Shown piece after piece: positions 12,342 to 24,400 of a stretch of DNA of 64,000 bases. The stretch is from Sweltsa coloradensis (lineage: Eukaryota; Arthropoda; Insecta; Plecoptera; Chloroperlidae). The DNA is taken from the NCBI GenBank assembly GCA_024449915.1, contig JAMZAV010002220.1:62001-126000 (forward strand), given 5' to 3'. The notes under the pieces are model-generated. The model was given only the letters and a program-made list of their open reading frames with translations, was not told where the DNA came from and made no database searches. Both the position numbers and the translations under genes were made by a program. How positions within the stretch are numbered: position 1 is the stretch's first letter; each line of letters opens with the position of its first letter.

Positions 12342-12416
12342 CTAGGAAAACGCCAAAGTCGTTGTTAGACGACTACGAGTGAGCGAGTCATGTGTTGAGT
12401 ACCCGGGAACATTTGC

Positions 12417-12450
<34 letters not shown>

Positions 12451-12701
12451 TTATTTCGAAATTGTACACATAATCGTATATTAAGTTTGATTATAAATAA
12501 TAGGGTTTTTGAGTTTAGTTGGTATAAGGGCGCGTCAACTGTAAGGCCATAATGTGATACTCTAGTCTATGATAGGCTAGGGAGGAAAAACCCGTGCTGA
12601 CTTGATCCAGCCTTAGGTAGGGGAGGGGGAGGAAAGGTAATGTTACCACGTACTCAATACATGGCTCACTCACTCGTCTAACGACTTTGGCGTTTTCCTA
12701 G
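12342..12701. mobile_element. Short fold-back element with (TTA)n core
   Basis: ctaggaaaacgccaaagtcg at 12,342 is the reverse complement of the segment ending at 12,701 (cgactttggcgttttcctag). The inverted match continues inward for about 60 bp, with an (ATT)n run near 12,420-12,450 in the loop. A fragment of the same terminus lies near 13,560-13,582. Confidence 0.65.
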
Positions 12702-13049
12702 TAAGAAAATCTTTATTTGGTAGGCCTGTTTAATATCCATAAAGATTGTGTCAAAAAAGATCATGGTTGCAAAGCTACTAATGCTGTCACTGTCAGTGTC
12801 ATGTAGGCTAGTGCAACATCTGGTAAAATAATTGGATGAGCGAAGCGAAAACTTCAATTTCACTGACCCCTCAAAACATTTAGCTCCAATGTTTTTTTGT
12901 TTGTTTTTTTTGTTTGTTTTTTGTCTGTTTGTTCGCACGATTCCGGGCAAACGGCATAAGCGATCTTGATGAAAATTTGACAGGACCTTCGAAATCTCTG
13001 AACTTAGACATGCCACGTTTTTGGGTACAATCGAAGAAATATTTCTCAT

Positions 13050-13410
13050 GAATATCGCACTTTTACGATTTTTTGTGCGATATTTTTGTGACATTTGGGT
13101 CGATTCTGACCAAACGGGTGGGGCTACAAAGTTCATATTTTACATGGACATTAAGGTTATGGTGATGTAGTACCTTGTGAAAAAAAAGTTGAAAAAGGTA
13201 ACCAGAACCCATAAAATAAACGTACTTTTACGATTTTTTTCGATTTTTAGTGCGATATTTTCGTGACATTTGGGCCGATTCTGACCAAACGGGTGGGGCT
13301 ACAACGTTCATATTTCACATGAACATTAAGGTTATGGTGATGTAGTACCTTTTGAAAGAAAAAGTTGAAAAAGTTAACCAGAATTCGTAGAATAAAGGTT
13401 TTGATATGAG
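13050..13410. repeat. Two-copy tandem repeat of about 175-185 bp
   Basis: The words acttttacgatttttt, gattctgaccaaacgggtgg and ggttatggtgatgtagtacc occur in the same order in both copies (about 13,050-13,225 and 13,226-13,410). No gene is seen in 12,700-14,870 apart from this and AT-rich sequence. Confidence 0.75.
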
Positions 13411-14871
13411 TTTTTTTTAGGTTTATAATAACCATTAACAAGTAACATTTGAAACTCGACAACAATCACCTACAATGCATTCACAAAGCACTTGCAAAGG
13501 AAAAGTGGTCCCACGCAAACTAAAAACTTACAAAAACGCTCATCCATCAACGCGGCGGGACTTTAGCGTTTTCCTAGTATTGTTAGAATTTACCGCGATT
13601 ATAAGACTCCATATTTGTTTCATATCCATATTTGTTTGACAAAATCCATATTTGTACCTTGTATAAATCAACGGATTAATAAAAACTTGAACTTGAACTT
13701 GAACTCATTCAGAAAAAAAATGATTTCAAGAATAAATTTGTTAGTACGCCCGTGAAACGGGGAGACTATGGACATTTTTAAGATTCTTTCACGTGTGAAA
13801 GCTACATTTTTTATTGAAAATGAAAAAGTATTTTTGGAAAAGTGTTAGTAGGGTCCTGGGAACATATGGGAGAAAAAAATATTTGTTTCTAGCATAGGAA
13901 GTATTTTTTTTTCTTTTTTCAAAAGTGTCCCGAGTCACCCCGAGGGTGGGGTGACACGGTAGTCTTTTCAAAACGTGATTTACATGACGTATACCCACTT
14001 TGGGGGTGACTTGGGACAGTATATTTCTTTTAAAAAACACAATAAAAGTATAAAGCTACAAAAATATCAATACCCGTATCTGTTAGGGCTTGTATATCAA
14101 AATAAGTAAAAAATAACATTTTATAACCGTAAATTAAACCTTAAATTGGTATAATTAGCTATCAATATGTTAGGAACAAGTTTTTTTCAAAGATACATAT
14201 TGATATACATAAGAATCAAGCAAAATAATTTAAGGGGAGTAATTTTGGTAATTTCAGACTCCAAGTTGGCATTTTTTTCATTGTCGCGAGTCACCCCAAA
14301 AATGTAGAAATTTTTTTAAAAATTCATATCTCAGCCAAATATTTTTTTATTGAATTTCTCCAAAAATAAACTGAAAGACAACACTTCATTTACTTAGAAA
14401 TAAAATATCATGACCTATTTTAAATTTCAGTATCATGGGTATGGTAGGAAGTTTACAGTAGTTAAGTTTTATAACATTTTAAATGTAATTTTAGTATTTT
14501 TTTGGTGAAAACCACTGAGCTGACAACTTATCTTTGGATGAGATGTCAAAACGTGTTCTTACTGCCTTCTAAACGCGCTCGGGTACATAGTTCTAACACC
14601 GCTCAAAGTGTGGGAAATACAATTGTTGTTGTTGTTGTTTCTGTTTCTTCTAGCGGTGGTGAGAACCCTTCCGCTGGGGAAATACAAGAGTGTCCAAAGT
14701 CACCCCGTTTAGTGTCGACTTAGGCCTAGATGGATTACACTTGGAGTCGATAAAGGTAGTTGGCGCGTCACGTGGTTAGGCGCGTGGTTTAACAAGGTAA
14801 CTTGTTTGCTGAGTTATTATGATTTCATTAATTATATTAGGTAAATATACATTAAAGCGGACGTTAAAAAA

Positions 14872-15125
14872 AAACTACAAAACCTTTAACGTTTCTATTT
14901 AAAATATAAAGGACTTTCACCCGAAATATTAAATATTATTTTTGCCATTCATAAACCAAAAAACCAACAAAACCTTTGACGTTTCTATTTAAATTATAAA
15001 GGACTTTCATCCGCAAAGGAGATTTATTAATACTAATTATTAGGTATTTTTGTCATCCTGAACCAAAAAACCTACAAAACCTTTAACGTTTCTATTTAAA
15101 ATATGAAGGATTTTCCCCCGAAAAG
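14872..15125. repeat. Three-copy tandem repeat
   Basis: Three copies of a unit containing caaaacctttaacgtttct and aaaggactttca start near 14,877, 14,968 and 15,074. Spacing is roughly 90-106 bp. The function is unknown. Confidence 0.7.
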
Positions 15126-15194
15126 GAGTTTCATTAATTGTTATTGTTACTATTCTGTTGTTTTAAAAGAAAAACATAAGAATAGAATATTAAA

Positions 15195-15290
15195 AAAAAA
15201 TCGCTTTGACGGAGATTTGAACCATCGAACCTCCGATTAAAAGGTTAGCCCGCTACCATCCTGCCAACACGGCACTACCATTCCGGGCCG
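15195..15290 (-). repeat. tRNA-like segment
   Basis: The plus strand reads gagatttgaaccatcgaacc then gcccgctaccatcctgcc. On the minus strand this is tRNA-like, with a B-box-like ggttcaaatc. It is more likely a SINE fragment than a real tRNA, because the acceptor ends do not pair clearly. Confidence 0.35.
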
Positions 15291-15435
15291 CCTTGGGTGG
15301 TAGCGACGGTGGCCGCTGCAGCAGTCGGTAAGGAAGTACACCGTCCACTGTCATCCATCTAGGCCCTATCCGACTACCCACCCCGTTTTCACGGTACCGC
15401 ATTCTGTGTGCTGTCGTGTGAACGAAGTAGTCACA

Positions 15436-15725
15436 CGCATGCACTCTCGTAAACTTCTGCTCGCCTGATACACAATTCTGAATTTAAGCAAATTTTCGCC
15501 GTTGTTTGGTGGTTAGGACGGTTTGGTTGGGTTGTCCGAGTCGATAGTCCCTTAATAATCGATAGTGTATATCGATTAGTCGATAGTCCCTTAATAATCG
15601 ATAGTGCATATCGATTAGTCGACACAAAGTCGACCGTTCTGTGGTCGCGTGCACCATGGTCGCATGCCCTCTCGTAAACTTCTGCTCGCCTGATACACAA
15701 TTCTGAATGTAAGCAAATTTTCGCC
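15436..15725. repeat. Nested direct repeats around a 43-bp tandem
   Basis: A 70-bp segment (ctctcgtaaacttctgctcg to gcaaattttcgccg) occurs at about 15,441-15,510 and again at 15,670-15,735. Between them a unit of about 43 bp (gtcgatagtcccttaataat to atatcgatta) is repeated in tandem at 15,540-15,620. Confidence 0.75.
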
Positions 15726-16929
15726 GCTGTTTGTGCGTTTTTGGTATTTAGATTTTCTGGTGAAGATAGCTAATAATCGACTGGATAGATTAAGTCGTAG
15801 TCTTTATATCTAAAACGCTTTCGGTAGTCAGACAAAGTCGACCCGTCTGTGGGAATACGAGCTTCTCCTAACAGTCACCCCGTTCTCACTAAGATACGCA
15901 GCTGTTTGTGGTTTGTAACGTGGTGAGTCGGTGTCCACGATCATCCCTTAAATCCATCGAGTATAATCAATTCTGAATTACAAATTTCCGTTGTTGGTTT
16001 TGGACGGTTTTTTTTCTCAGGCATATTCCAAACAACCTAAGGTTGGTTCGAAAGCGAAGCCTACATCTGTGCAATCGATGAAGTCACACAAATCTTTCAC
16101 TGACAGATCACATGCAGCAAAGTCTGCATGCGTACTTTTGTGTTGGTCACACCAGAACACGTTTTATCCAGTGTGGCGGTCTTTGGGGTCGGTGTTGTCA
16201 GTCCTCGAATCGAATCCTATAATGCAGTGTCAATCAGGAATGTTGCTGTAACTAATAATGAAAAGTAATAATCATTGTCATTTTTAAAATCACTCATTCT
16301 TTTTGAGCCTATCGTAATTTGCTACCGAGACACAATTTCATTTAACAAACCGGCCTTTGGTGTTGCACGGCTATGGGTTGGCAGGCCAGGTCCCACAATC
16401 AGTCGTTATAACATATAAATAACATAACCAGATCAAGCCCAGAACTGTCGAGTGTTCGCGTTCTACGGATCCAACCAGTTGCTAGCACTTACAAAAATAT
16501 GTTGTTGATGAAAAATTAAAAAACAATCACGGGCAAGACCCAAAAAACCAAAACCAAAATAGAGAGCGAAACTACTTAATAAACAGATTAATTTTTCACA
16601 CAAATACAATCATATCTAGGGTTGAAACTTCTTAGTGGAGGTGTAGAGTACACACGTATGCAGGATCTCCCCCCATGACTCAGCAAATAAGTATTGGAGT
16701 TGGTAAATCCAAAACAGATTGTCGCAGAACACACAAATAAAATCTTATCAATAGTTGAAATGTCTTGGTGGAGGTGCCAACGACACGTAGTTTTCCCTTG
16801 AAAAAGCTACAACCCCCCACCCCCCCTCATTGCTCCGAAAACATTCTAAATCATCATTGTTGAAGGACATTGTCAACAAAAAAATGCACCTCAATCGGAG
16901 GTCGAGTTTGGTTTTATTCGTGAGACAAC

Positions 16930-17480
16930 AAACAAACATTTCTCAATTTCATTAATCGGGAAACACTCCCGTATATGTAATTGTAATCAATCCAGAAATT
17001 ACAAAACCCATCTCAGCGGGGTATCGAACCCCGGTCTCCCGGTTGCCGGTCGAGTGTGTTACTGTTACCCCCAAGCTTCCGAGATGTTTAACTTTACAAT
17101 AATAATAATAATAATATGTTGATTGTTGGCATTGTAGATCTGAATAGATTTGAACAGTACTGCAACGATTCTGATGCTTTTGTACTGACCAGCTAAACAA
17201 AAGTTAAAATGTCACTCATTAGGCCCTACTTAATGCAAGTATGAGCGAGGGTTTATTTTTCGATTTCATTAATCGGAAAACACTCTCATAAGTGTAATCA
17301 TTTATAAACCAATCCAGAAATTACAAAACCCATCTCAGCGGGGTATCGAACCCAGGTCTACCCATTGCCGGTCGGGTGCTTTACCCCTAAGCTACAGAGA
17401 CGATTAACTTCACAAAATCAAGGAGTAATGGTGAATTATAGATCTGAATAATTTCTGGATTGATTTCCATATAAACACAA
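16930..17480 (-). mobile_element. Two copies of a hairpin repeat with tRNA-like core
   Basis: Both copies read tttcattaatcgg, aaacactc, atccagaaattacaaaaccc, then gcggggtatcgaacc. On the minus strand the second copy has an A box (tagcttagggg, about 17,385-17,395), a B box (gggttcgatac) and acceptor-stem pairing GTCTC/GAGAT, so it is clearly tRNA-derived. The words aatttctggattgatt and aatcaatccagaaatt flank the core as inverted repeats. A relative lies at 61,545-61,650. Confidence 0.6.
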
Positions 17481-17599
17481 AAACAGAATAATATGGGACA
17501 GAAAAATGACGCATATGGGGGAGCTTTCCTCCCCAATTTAATATCATAAGTTTATTTTTAATTTTTTTAAAGATAAAAAAACATGCTAATACAAACATT

Positions 17600-20500
17600 C
17601 ACATATTATTATTGATCTTTAATAACCATTGGTAAGATCTTATGTATCCATTAACAATAGGTACAGCAAGTTTCATGCATATCTAATTCTTTACGAGTTC
17701 ATGGGAAGAGTGTGCGGCAGTAGATTCTGTTTGTTAACAGTTATCGTAGTAAACCAAGGATCTTTACCTAAAACAAATTTTAAACCAAAAGGTAAAATAA
17801 AGTAGCTTTTTTGTGCGGGCCGCACGTAACATTGCCCCAAAGTTTGAAGGAAACAACTAAAAAAAAAACTTGGCCTACAGGAGATATTACGAAACTACGT
17901 TCACATGTTATAATAATTACCATAGGCAGAATTCACTTCTGCATACTCTTATGGTGAATAAAACACAAGGTAAGTAGGTATGATGGATGTTGTATTTCCT
18001 CAACCATACATTGTAACAGCTGGAAACACATTATTTCTCAGTTAGCATGACCACAACACATTATTCGATTCGATTATACGCTCTACAAAGCTTAAATATA
18101 ATAATAGATCATTAATCGATACAGTAAAAACCGAGCTACTCGTCCTAAGATTTCTAACAATAAAAAACAATACAGTGGTCATGACAGGCATAAAATCTAT
18201 CTCCGTTTTCATATCACTTTACATAAATTCAATTATATATTCCCAAACTTGTATGTCTTTGGTACAATGTATGATGATCATTTTATATAATTTATTATAA
18301 TATATATTTATTATATTACATATTTGCATTTGCACATAACTTTACAAGTACACAAATCCATTAGTGTGGTAAACGATAGATCTATAGATGAAAATAAATT
18401 GGTAACATCCATTAAAATTAGATATATAGACTATTCATATCTATGTAGTATATTGCAGACATAAGGCTTAACAAGCAATAAGAGGATTATAGACATAACT
18501 AATAATGCTACTCGGTTAGGAATGAGTAATAAGATAATGCATGGATAAAATGTATAAATATTTCAAATGCATACTACTGTTCATCACCAAGTATATACCA
18601 GACCGTAACTAGTAAAATATTCCCTAGTTGCCCAGCAAGTTTGTACAAATTGCAATGCTTTTGACGTGTACAGGCGTACTTTTCATCATAGACTGGGTGA
18701 GATATTTGAAAATAGCATGTTTTAGTAGCATATCTTTGTCAAGTTTTGTCACATCACAACCAAAATCACTACCTTAAAGATGGCTTAAAAATTAGCTCGT
18801 TTCACTTTCCCCTAAATTCTAGTGTTGGATATCCCTTTTATTTACGACTATAGTACAGCAAATTAGTCACAACTCACAACCATTGTACTAAATTAAATGC
18901 TATCCCCGGGTTGAAATATTTTTAGTCCCTTAGCTCATTTTACTTGTAAACCTACCTGTCGGCAATGTACGTTTTTCAAGTTGGCAACTTGCAGCTACAA
19001 ATTGAACGTAACCCTCAACAATGATGTATCATTACGTGAAACCCTCTCTGCCATGTTTTCCCCTTAAGATTTACCCTTAGTTAGGTACAAATATCCCCGT
19101 AAAGAAAAAATTACAAGTTTGTCTTGTCCAAACCTACTAAACTGAATGCTATCTTCAAGATGATGAATAACACGCTTCTCTCGTACAAACTTTTCGTCCT
19201 TAGCCATGACATTTGGAGTAATGCAACTTCTGTCACAACCGGTTCTAGTAAATAGAATTCTACATTCAACAAGATGAGTCATTAAATAAGACTTGGTGCA
19301 GTTCGTCCCACGTATTGAACAGTAGTCCACTCAAACGCCTTTTACACACGACAGTTGGTAAATTTCAAAAGTTTCGTATTCATAAAAGCTAACACTTGAG
19401 ATAACAAAGGGAACAGGCAGAAAGCATAATATCTTTACAAGATGCAGAAGAGTTAATTAACAGACAATAATAATTTGAGAAGGGAGACATTCACAACTAG
19501 AAACTTGGTACAAACACATTCACACAATAGTGTTGATCCATTGCACACCACAGCAGTATGCACAACATTTCATCAATATGAGTTTGTCAACTATTACGGT
19601 TATAGTGCGATACAAATTAACACTATGTTTGCCAACTCGTAATACAAAAAACAGATTTAGAAACATCAAAAGTGCTTTGTATATCTATGTTTGATCCACT
19701 AGAAATATGTTATGAATTACATAATAATTTATGGCCAGAGTTGGTTGAAGCAAACACATTGCATCACTGGAGCAATCAAAACCTGAGCTAATATAATTTA
19801 CCTCGTAGTGCATAAGGCGAGACGATGGACGTTAAGAAGCCTAAGCATCAATCTATATAAGTATTTCAAGGAATCATGTTTAGGTGTAAGAGCATGACTG
19901 TTTAGCGTCATTAAAAGTTAAAACCTTAAAACTTAAGAGGGTTTCTCTTAAGGTCTCTTAGTCTTTCTCCTCGACTTCGAGGCGTTCTTTCAACAGATTC
20001 GTACCAGCTATAGCGCAGTGAAGCATAAAGGCAAATAATAACAGGGGAAACCATTGCATGGAATAAATTGATACTGATGAATCCTCATAGGAAGGAATTA
20101 ATTCCAAATTACGTACGTTAATTCTTGTAGCAAGGAATTAATTCTAAAAGCAAGAAATTAATTCATGCTCAGTTAATTCTTGTAACAAGTAGCTTAAAAT
20201 GAATTTCTTCTCAGTCCCAGTTCCACAAATCATAGCAGGTTTACACAACATTTCAAGGTATGTATAACATTTATATATCATGACAATATAATCATCTTCT
20301 TCTTCTTCTTTTCATAATGGTAGTAAGGTTTTAAGTGTAAGTTAAAGAAAATAATCAATTTTATCTCATTCTCATTAACCTTGGGCCTAAAATCCTTAAT
20401 GTCATCACTTGTCCATCACAATATGCTGGCTACAGCAGAGAACCCATCTCACCTTGTTTAATTACTTACTTAAGAAAACTTTGAAAGGTTGTGTAATATA

Positions 20501-21485
20501 CCACTATTATAACGCTAATATAGTTTTTCTGCTGTCGTTAAGTTAACAGAACGCGCTGCTATAGCGAGACCGGTCAAGAGGGGATGAATGGGGGGGGGTG
20601 CAAAATAATATGGAGGAAAGAACACAAACTGGTTGTTACACTCACTCGATAAGCTTGACAATACATCAACGGCTACACTCCCAGCCACCGCAATTACACA
20701 TAAGTTCAACTTAAGTCTATAACTGGATAAGCCTACAGTTTTTCTATCAGGGTCTCCCCCCCCCCCCCTCAAATGCCAAAGCATACAAGGAGTAAACAAG
20801 ACAGGCGCCAGCTAAGGGTAGGTGCCTCCAACTTCAATTGTGATTTTGCCTTACAAAGTGGGTAAAAGCACATAATTTTAGCCTGTTACAGAATTAGTGC
20901 ATTATTAGTAGTACACCCATACAATCAGCATATGTTTGCCAGATGGAACAAGTGCATAAAACATGCCAGTATATTTATGCCCCACATGCATGCATTATCA
21001 GTAATTAAATACTAAAGCTAGAACATGTACAGAACACCTAGACAGAAATCAAGACTAGCATGTATATAACTATAACAAGGTAAGGCTGTGGGTTATTTCT
21101 CATTTCTTACAAACCAACTTAACAATAATATTTGTATTAAAAATCAAAACAGTAATTTGGAATAATTATTTTGTTCATGCCTACATTTATGCCTGCCATG
21201 TAGAGAAAATTAAAATTCACATCACATCCAAATATTTTAAGTCGGTTTTATTTTCCTGTGTGAAACCGTGTGTTCAAAGCAGGTAAGCAAAGCATTGGAG
21301 TGGTGGTAGGAAGTTTGTTCTTTACCAAAGGCATTCAAAATATTCCTTCGCTTTGCCGGAAAAGATCAAAACGTTAGTCCGCGTCTACACCAAGTCTTCA
21401 AATTAGCCTTGCGCACTTTTGCAAGGCCGACTCTTACAGATAAGTACGAGTGAAATAACCAAGCAGAGTTCAAGCTAGATTTATA
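17600..21485 (-). other. Region downstream of TOM1 stop: probable 3' UTR plus intergenic
   Basis: No coding exon is recognised here. The sequence is AT-rich with several minus-strand AATAAA-type signals (plus-strand TTTATT, for example near 17,545 and 18,307). Which, if any, ends the TOM1 transcript cannot be decided. ORFs such as 19,064-19,330 on the minus strand show no domain. Confidence 0.45.
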
Positions 21486-24400
21486 TTACAGTGCAAACAA
21501 CGAGCTTTCAGCCTCGGGTTCTTTGTTCAGTTGGCGGTGGTGGTGCGTTCTCGTCGCGGGGGTGTTGGCAACCGTGGGTAGGGCGTCGGCAGCGGCCGCA
21601 CGCTCGGCTAAGAAGCGTTCAAACTCGCTGCTCGTCAGTGATTCCTCGGGGGCGGGGCTTGAAGATGCGGGCTGCGGAGGAACCAGAGGTGGGCATTAAT
21701 GTCGCGCACTGAACACTACAGACGAACTTAGCCATAAACACTCGAACCACGAGTGATGATTAGTTTTGTTCACTGAGAACCACACACTTACCAACATCAG
21801 TGCATGTTTGAAGGTGTCTTTACTCTTTACACAGCAAAATTTATTGTCATATAACTGAACATGGACAAAAAACAATTAAAAGCCTGGACAAACAATAAGT
21901 AACATAATCTTTATGTTTAATTGATGTAATATACCCTACATTGTTGACAATAAAGAAGAATATGAAGAATAATAATGCACCCCATTACAGTGAGCGATTC
22001 TTTCGACTTGTTCAATTTAATTTATAATAAATTATACTGTGTAAGTAAAGCCGCTTCAACTTCATCTTAATCACACAAACCAAGAGTAAATATTATAATT
22101 GTCATCAACTTAGAACAAGACTTACCAACTTGATCAAAAGCCTAACTGGATCTTTATTTACATCCACATTAAAAATGGTACTACTGTTCATAAACTTGAA
22201 ACAAAATAAAATACAGTGGGAATTAAAATGAAAACCAAATATGTCTATACTTTTTTTTTAAGTAACAATGGTAAACTAAATCGAAATGGTAGGGGAGGTT
22301 CACTAATTTGGCAAAACCAAAATGTAAAATGACAAGCATGCAACAATGCAACCTCCATTGGACTTACCTGAACAGTGGATCCATCAGACATGTTCAAATT
22401 ACCGTGACTCATGACTATACTACAAGTGATGCTACATTATACTTGAAGTACTACAATATGATAGATATAAATTATTATCAATGCCTAAAGTTAACATGCT
22501 GAGCAATGTGTATTTCTATATTGTTGCATTGGCTATCAGTTCATATAATACTTCATACACAACTAAGCAGCAATACATATGTGTTGCATGCTACTGAGGA
22601 AGATACACAAAATAGACAGTAAAATAATAATATACAATATGAGGAACATTTTAAAAAACAGCAGATAGGTAGTAATTATAGTGTCAAATCCTCAGTCATA
22701 TCATCAATGTTATTTCCGGGTATACCTTACAGTTGTTAGCAAAGTACGACCTACTAAATTAATTGCTCATTGATGTCGGTGTAGTCTGTCTGGAGGCACC
22801 TACAAGTTTAAGTCGGTACATCCTGTAGTACGCTTTGCTCAATGTCAAAGAAAGTTCCTAGCATGTCCATAGCAATGCAAACCTAAAGGCGCACCGTCTA
22901 TAGACTTCAAACAAGCAACAAATTCCTTGCAACAAAGGAGCATTTAAAACAGAAGTTTAATGCCAGTGTCCTATGTAACTAGGTATGTTCAGGTCTAGAT
23001 TGATGCCCTTCCAATTGGCATGAACTATGAGGAAAAAGAAGCCTGTCTCTACTGGAAAACCATAAAATGCATGCTGACCCAGTAAGCCAAAATTGCGGGC
23101 ATATGAAAAGAAGAAGAGGTTAAGAATAATTGCTCATTTAGGCTACAAAGACTTACAAAATTTATATATTAGAATGTTAAGTCTAGAAGAATGAAGAATA
23201 CATAATATCAAGTATTGTCAAGTTTGTAACATATTTATTATTTACTAATGGCTCTCCTCATCAATACCAAAATACCATGAATCGCATTTCGCATCTGCAT
23301 ATTAACAACCGCATACAATTTGGAATGCAACATCAGTTGATGCAGGGTTGCAAGATAAACTTGATCGCAGAGGAACGCTCATTTGGAGTCTCAGACTGTA
23401 ACAAAGCAAAGCTCAAGCAAGGGTCCGCTCACCGCAAACATTCATTGTATTTTGTAGGTTGAGGGAACGGTTCTGTGTAACATTAGCATTAGCTGTGGTT
23501 ACTATCTGGACAACAAGCATGGGAGGGTGAAATGTGTGTACAGGTGTTTAGTTACTGTGATTGTTTGTAATTAAATGTGGTGTATTTGCAGAAGGTGAGA
23601 CACGCATTGTTGTGATTCATGCCATGTGTGATCTCTGGCGCATTGGCTGTAAATACTAGTGTAACATGCTCACCCATAAGAACAATTTAACTTTCAGAGG
23701 TTGTTAATAACAGAGTACTAAGTAGCTTTCCAAATCTCAACCTGTTATTTTATTACAAAATCCAGTAGATACCCTAGATTACTTATTTTATTAACTTAAC
23801 TTATTAGTTAGGTATTATTACAGATTCCATTTACAAACTACACTTATAGCTAATATTTAATTATTTGAAAAATTAAAGCTTCGCCATCAGCAATGTCAAT
23901 AAGCTCAATACCAGCAAAGTCAAAATAATACAGGATTATTTTTTTTAACAGCTACTTGTTGTAAACAGTAGCTAGGTAAGTTACTGCCGATATTCTCACA
24001 AAATGTACATAATATTGTTGAAATTTCCATCCACGGTCAATTCAAGACAGTTAAATCATGCCAAGAGGTAAGTAATCACTCGGTATAATATCACAACCAC
24101 TGCGCTCTGTGCATTACGTCTAACACTAACACACATCAAACTGATAACAAACCAACGTACCGTTTCCTCAAGCCAAGCGGCCATCTCGTCAAAGTCACTC
24201 TCCTTATGCATCTTGAAACAGAACGGAAACAAACAAACATGCAAAACAATAAACTCATAACGAAACAACATAGAAAGCTACAACACTAGAATACAATTAC
24301 AACAATCCAGCAACGAGCAAAATATTAATGACTCTTGTCTTCATCAGCTGTGTGTCTGATGTATGTAGGAAAATAAATAAGTAATCGGATGCATGTTGAA

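Noticed and set aside
17330..17400. Candidate functional tRNA gene on the minus strand
   Set aside because: A and B boxes are present but the anticodon stem-loop does not form a standard 7-nt loop, and the unit recurs as a repeat; called tRNA-derived.
20575..20770. G-run and C-run pair at about 20,590 and 20,757 as inverted repeat ends
   Set aside because: The match is limited to homopolymers; flanking bases do not form an inverted repeat.
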